Assembly (NCBI GenBank): GCA_964422155.1
Contig: CAYQZZ010000089.1
Coordinates: forward strand, 1-6,480
From: JBGPRB01 sp964422155
GTDB lineage: Bacteria > Chloroflexota > Dehalococcoidia > Dehalococcoidales > RBG-16-60-22
Direction of reading: 5' to 3'
Length of the DNA: 6,480 bases
The notes beneath the pieces are model-generated. The model was not told where the DNA came from. It saw nothing but the letters and a program-made list of their open reading frames with translations, and did not search any database. Of this stretch, positions 4,800 through 6,480 are shown one piece after another. The translations under genes were made by a program, and so were the position numbers. Positions within the stretch are counted from its first letter, which is position 1. Every line of letters starts with the position of its first letter.

Positions 4800-5558
4800 A
4801 TGAAACCGCTTAAGACCGATTTATCCATCTTCAAGAAATTCATCTTTACAAACCCGCCCGTGTGTGTCAAGTTCCTGTATATCAAACCGGAAGACATTAA
4901 TAAGCTTGATAAAATTATGCCGATATGTGAGATGATTAAGGAATCACAGCAGAGAGGGACTCCCTTTTATATCACTAAAGAGAATGAGAATTGTGCCGGT
5001 AAAGCTGCCCTGGGCATGCTTGACGAGCCAGCGCCATCATCTGCGGGCAGCGGCGAAATAGGCGTCAAGTTCGGTATTTTTGAGGATGCCCGGGCTAACC
5101 GTAAAATATACCAGCAGCAGCCGAAAATGGCGAGCGGTATTAAATATGTCGTCTTTTCGCCATTGGATAAGCTGACCTTCGAACCAGACCTCCTGTTCCT
5201 AATGGCTACAGTTAGCCAGGCGGAAATCGTGATGAGGGCCATGAGCTACTCCACAGGAGAAATCTACTCCAGTAATATGTCAAACGTGGGGGCATGCTCC
5301 TGGCTTTTCGTGTATCCTTTTATCAGCGGCAAGGTTAATTACGTGGTCACCGGGATGGGTTTCGGCATGAAATCAAGGCAGGTATTTCCGGAAGGCTGGG
5401 TGCTGATAGCCATCCCATATAACTGGCTGCCGATTATTGCGCGGAACCTTAAGGAAATGGAATGGGTCCTTCCGGCATATACCGATGGCCGGGAGAAATT
5501 CATGGAACGGGACGAGAGAATCAAGGCAGAACTGTTCAAAGAGGCTCAGAAATCCTGA
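4800..5558 (+). CDS. DUF169 family protein
   Basis: The 252-residue soluble protein matches the DUF169 pattern. It opens with a PPVCVKFLY segment, followed by an early cysteine in PICEMIKES (Cys43), then GTPFYITKENENCAGKAALGM (Cys65). Later come a Gly-rich loop, the strand KYVVFSPLDKLTFEPDLLFLM, SQAEIVMRAMSYSTG, and a GACSWLF region (Cys166). The family is widespread in anaerobes and methanogens, and its biochemical function is not established to my knowledge. Four cysteines (22, 43, 65, 166) could bind a metal or act in thiol chemistry, but no known site is evident. The gene lies 17 bases after the thioredoxin array and 18 bases before a flavodoxin gene, so it is probably co-transcribed with both. 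A redox-linked role is suggested by context only. Confidence 0.85.
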   Translation: MKPLKTDLSIFKKFIFTNPPVCVKFLYIKPEDINKLDKIMPICEMIKESQQRGTPFYITKENENCAGKAALGMLDEPAPSSAGSGEIGVKFGIFEDARANRKIYQQQPKMASGIKYVVFSPLDKLTFEPDLLFLMATVSQAEIVMRAMSYSTGEIYSSNMSNVGACSWLFVYPFISGKVNYVVTGMGFGMKSRQVFPEGWVLIAIPYNWLPIIARNLKEMEWVLPAYTDGREKFMERDERIKAELFKEAQKS

Positions 5559-5576
5559 ATTTGGGGAGTAGAGTTC

Positions 5577-6119
5577 ATGAATTCACTTATTATCTACTGG
5601 TCGGGCACGGGAAATACTAAAAGGGTAGCGGAGACTATTCACAACACGCTGCAGTTCAGTGGCATCAACTCAACATTAAAACGTGTGGAAGAAGCCAGAG
5701 AGGAAGACCTATACGAATATGACCTACTTTTTATAGGCTCACCCTCTTTCATGTGGCAACCGCCGGCACCAGTACTGGAATATGTCAAGGGAAAAATGGA
5801 CTATTACAGGAAACGCGGCGATGTAAAACTATGCGCCCCTAAGGTGCCCGGGAAAAATGCGGTAGTCTTCGTTACTTATTCCGGGCCGCATACAGGAATA
5901 TCCGAAGCCGTACCCGTGGGTAAATATCTCGGGCAGTTCTTGGAACACCTGGGGTTTGAAGTGGCTGCAGAATGGTACATCGTCGGCGAGTTCCATAGTT
6001 CAGAAGAAAACAGCACCAAGGGCAGATTGGGAGACATCAGGGGACGCCCAAATCAACAAGACTTAGACAACATTTCAAGAGATGTAAATAAAATTCTCAA
6101 GTCAATTACTGGCCGATAA
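5577..6119 (+). CDS. Flavodoxin-domain protein (FMN-binding)
   Basis: The 180-residue protein carries the flavodoxin phosphate loop SGTGNT at 9-14 directly after strand LIIYW, the second loop IGSPSFMWQPPAP (about 53-65), and the strand NAVVFVTYSGPHTG (94-107) that usually contacts the isoalloxazine ring. The ending GRLGDIRGRPNQQDL is common in stand-alone flavodoxin-like proteins of anaerobes. It should shuttle one or two electrons through FMN in the cytoplasm. The ATG has GGGGAG at 5563-5568, 8 bases upstream. It is the last gene of the unit; no obvious terminator follows at once, the strong hairpin being about 290 bases downstream. Its partner is not identifiable, but the adjacent DUF169 and thioredoxin-fold genes are natural candidates. 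Confidence 0.9.
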   Translation: MNSLIIYWSGTGNTKRVAETIHNTLQFSGINSTLKRVEEAREEDLYEYDLLFIGSPSFMWQPPAPVLEYVKGKMDYYRKRGDVKLCAPKVPGKNAVVFVTYSGPHTGISEAVPVGKYLGQFLEHLGFEVAAEWYIVGEFHSSEENSTKGRLGDIRGRPNQQDLDNISRDVNKILKSITGR

Positions 6120-6409
6120 GCATTTTACATTCTGTCACGTTACCCATTTCGTGACTTGTCTGATAATGACCCCCCAATTTCCTAAATCGGGCCCTTTAAA
6201 ATTCCGGGAAGCAATCTTGACGGCGGGGCAGCTTTTGACTCCCCAGTAGAATGTGCACTTCTCCAGAACCCGTCAGGTTTATCATAGCTCCTGATGGATC
6301 AAATTACATCAACCATCTTCATAAGTAATATACAAGTAAAAAGTGCACCGAGGGTCACATTAGAGGCAATTGTTGGATAACGGTCGCCTGGTGTGTGTAA
6401 TAGGCACAA
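6120..6409. other. Intergenic stretch without a convincing gene
   Basis: No frame on either strand has a supported start, ribosome site and family resemblance. Visible structure: an inverted repeat GTCACG/CGTGAC at 6134-6139 and 6150-6155, with a 10-base loop and no T tract; TGACCCCCC at 6167-6175 and a similar TGACTCCCC at 6236-6244; and GTGCACTT at 6253-6260, inverted at 6341-6348. These spaced TGAC-C-tract motifs are reminiscent of the non-coding ends of insertion sequences, but no transposase or matching second end is in the window. Confidence 0.4.
6134..6155. repeat. Short inverted repeat after the flavodoxin gene
   Basis: GTCACG and CGTGAC are separated by 10 bases (TTACCCATTT), starting 14 bases after the flavodoxin stop codon. 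A 6-bp stem is possible, but it is followed by TTGTCTG rather than a T run, so it is a weak terminator candidate at best. Confidence 0.4.
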
Positions 6410-6444
6410 AAAGAGGGCTGGGGGGCAACCCCCCAGCCCTCTTT
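6410..6444. terminator. Perfect 16-bp GC-rich hairpin, probable intrinsic terminator
   Basis: AAAGAGGGCTGGGGGG (6410-6425) pairs fully with CCCCCCAGCCCTCTTT (6429-6444) around a CAA loop. On the + strand the hairpin is followed by CC and has only the three T bases of its own stem. On the minus strand it is followed by two more T bases, making TTTTT (6412 down to 6408). It therefore suits best as the terminator of a leftward gene beyond the right edge, possibly working in both directions and also ending the flavodoxin operon. Confidence 0.75.
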
Positions 6445-6480
6445 CCAAGTAGATACTAGTTGTTTCTAGAACTCAAACAA

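Noticed and set aside
6294..6380. A 28-codon open frame on the + strand in the downstream gap.
   Set aside because: It has no ribosome binding site, no paralog in the window and no recognisable motif.
6370..6401. Promoter-like TTGTTG and TGTAAT boxes just before the hairpin.
   Set aside because: The spacing is about 20 bases, the hexamers are poor, and transcription would run directly into the terminator.
6466..6480. Possible end of a minus-strand gene (Leu-Phe-Glu-Phe-stop) at the right edge.
   Set aside because: Only four codons are visible, too few to support a coding feature; kept only as a prediction attached to the hairpin.

Overview
The window looks like part of a genome from an anaerobic bacterium. 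It carries an ACR3-type arsenite permease, a CcdA-type thiol transporter, a series of small thioredoxin-fold proteins, a DUF169 protein and a flavodoxin. Genes of this kind sit together in anaerobes such as Chloroflexota (Dehalococcoidia) and some sulfate reducers, but that placement is inferred from general style, not shown by a marker gene. All coding genes lie on the + strand and are packed head to tail, several with overlapping stop and start codons.

Region 1 (1-417) is the end of an arsenic-resistance block. It holds the C-terminal end of a DGC-domain (putative zinc-binding) protein. This overlaps by ATGA a wrecked low-molecular-weight-phosphatase-type arsenate reductase (arsC), which has kept its start and P-loop and its tail but lost the middle and is frameshifted.

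Region 2 (437-3449) encodes an envelope module. It contains a lipoprotein fusing a SlyD-like FKBP prolyl isomerase to a CIPC thioredoxin domain, a CcdA-like membrane electron carrier, an unidentified 69-residue protein, the ACR3 permease, and a 50-residue protein that is a short paralog of the 69-residue one. The two small paralogs bracket the permease gene.

Region 3 (3450-3527) is a short AT-rich intergenic gap with two TATAAT boxes, a likely internal promoter.

Region 4 (3528-6119) encodes a cytoplasmic redox module: four consecutive thioredoxin-fold proteins, then a DUF169 protein and a flavodoxin. The first three carry CIRC, CAKC and CPAC. The fourth has no CxxC. The first has a helical insertion of about 64 residues.

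Region 5 (6120-6480) has no convincing gene. It holds motifs that faintly resemble an insertion-sequence end, and a perfect 16-bp GC-rich hairpin whose better T tract is on the minus strand.

Working model (inference): electrons from cytoplasmic thioredoxin-like proteins pass through CcdA to the extracytoplasmic thioredoxin domain of the FKBP lipoprotein, in a locus also exporting As(III) or a related thiophilic species through ACR3. Because arsC is broken, the redox parts probably no longer serve arsenate reduction encoded here, and may have another job such as keeping metalloid-exposed thiols reduced, or handling another arsenic species.
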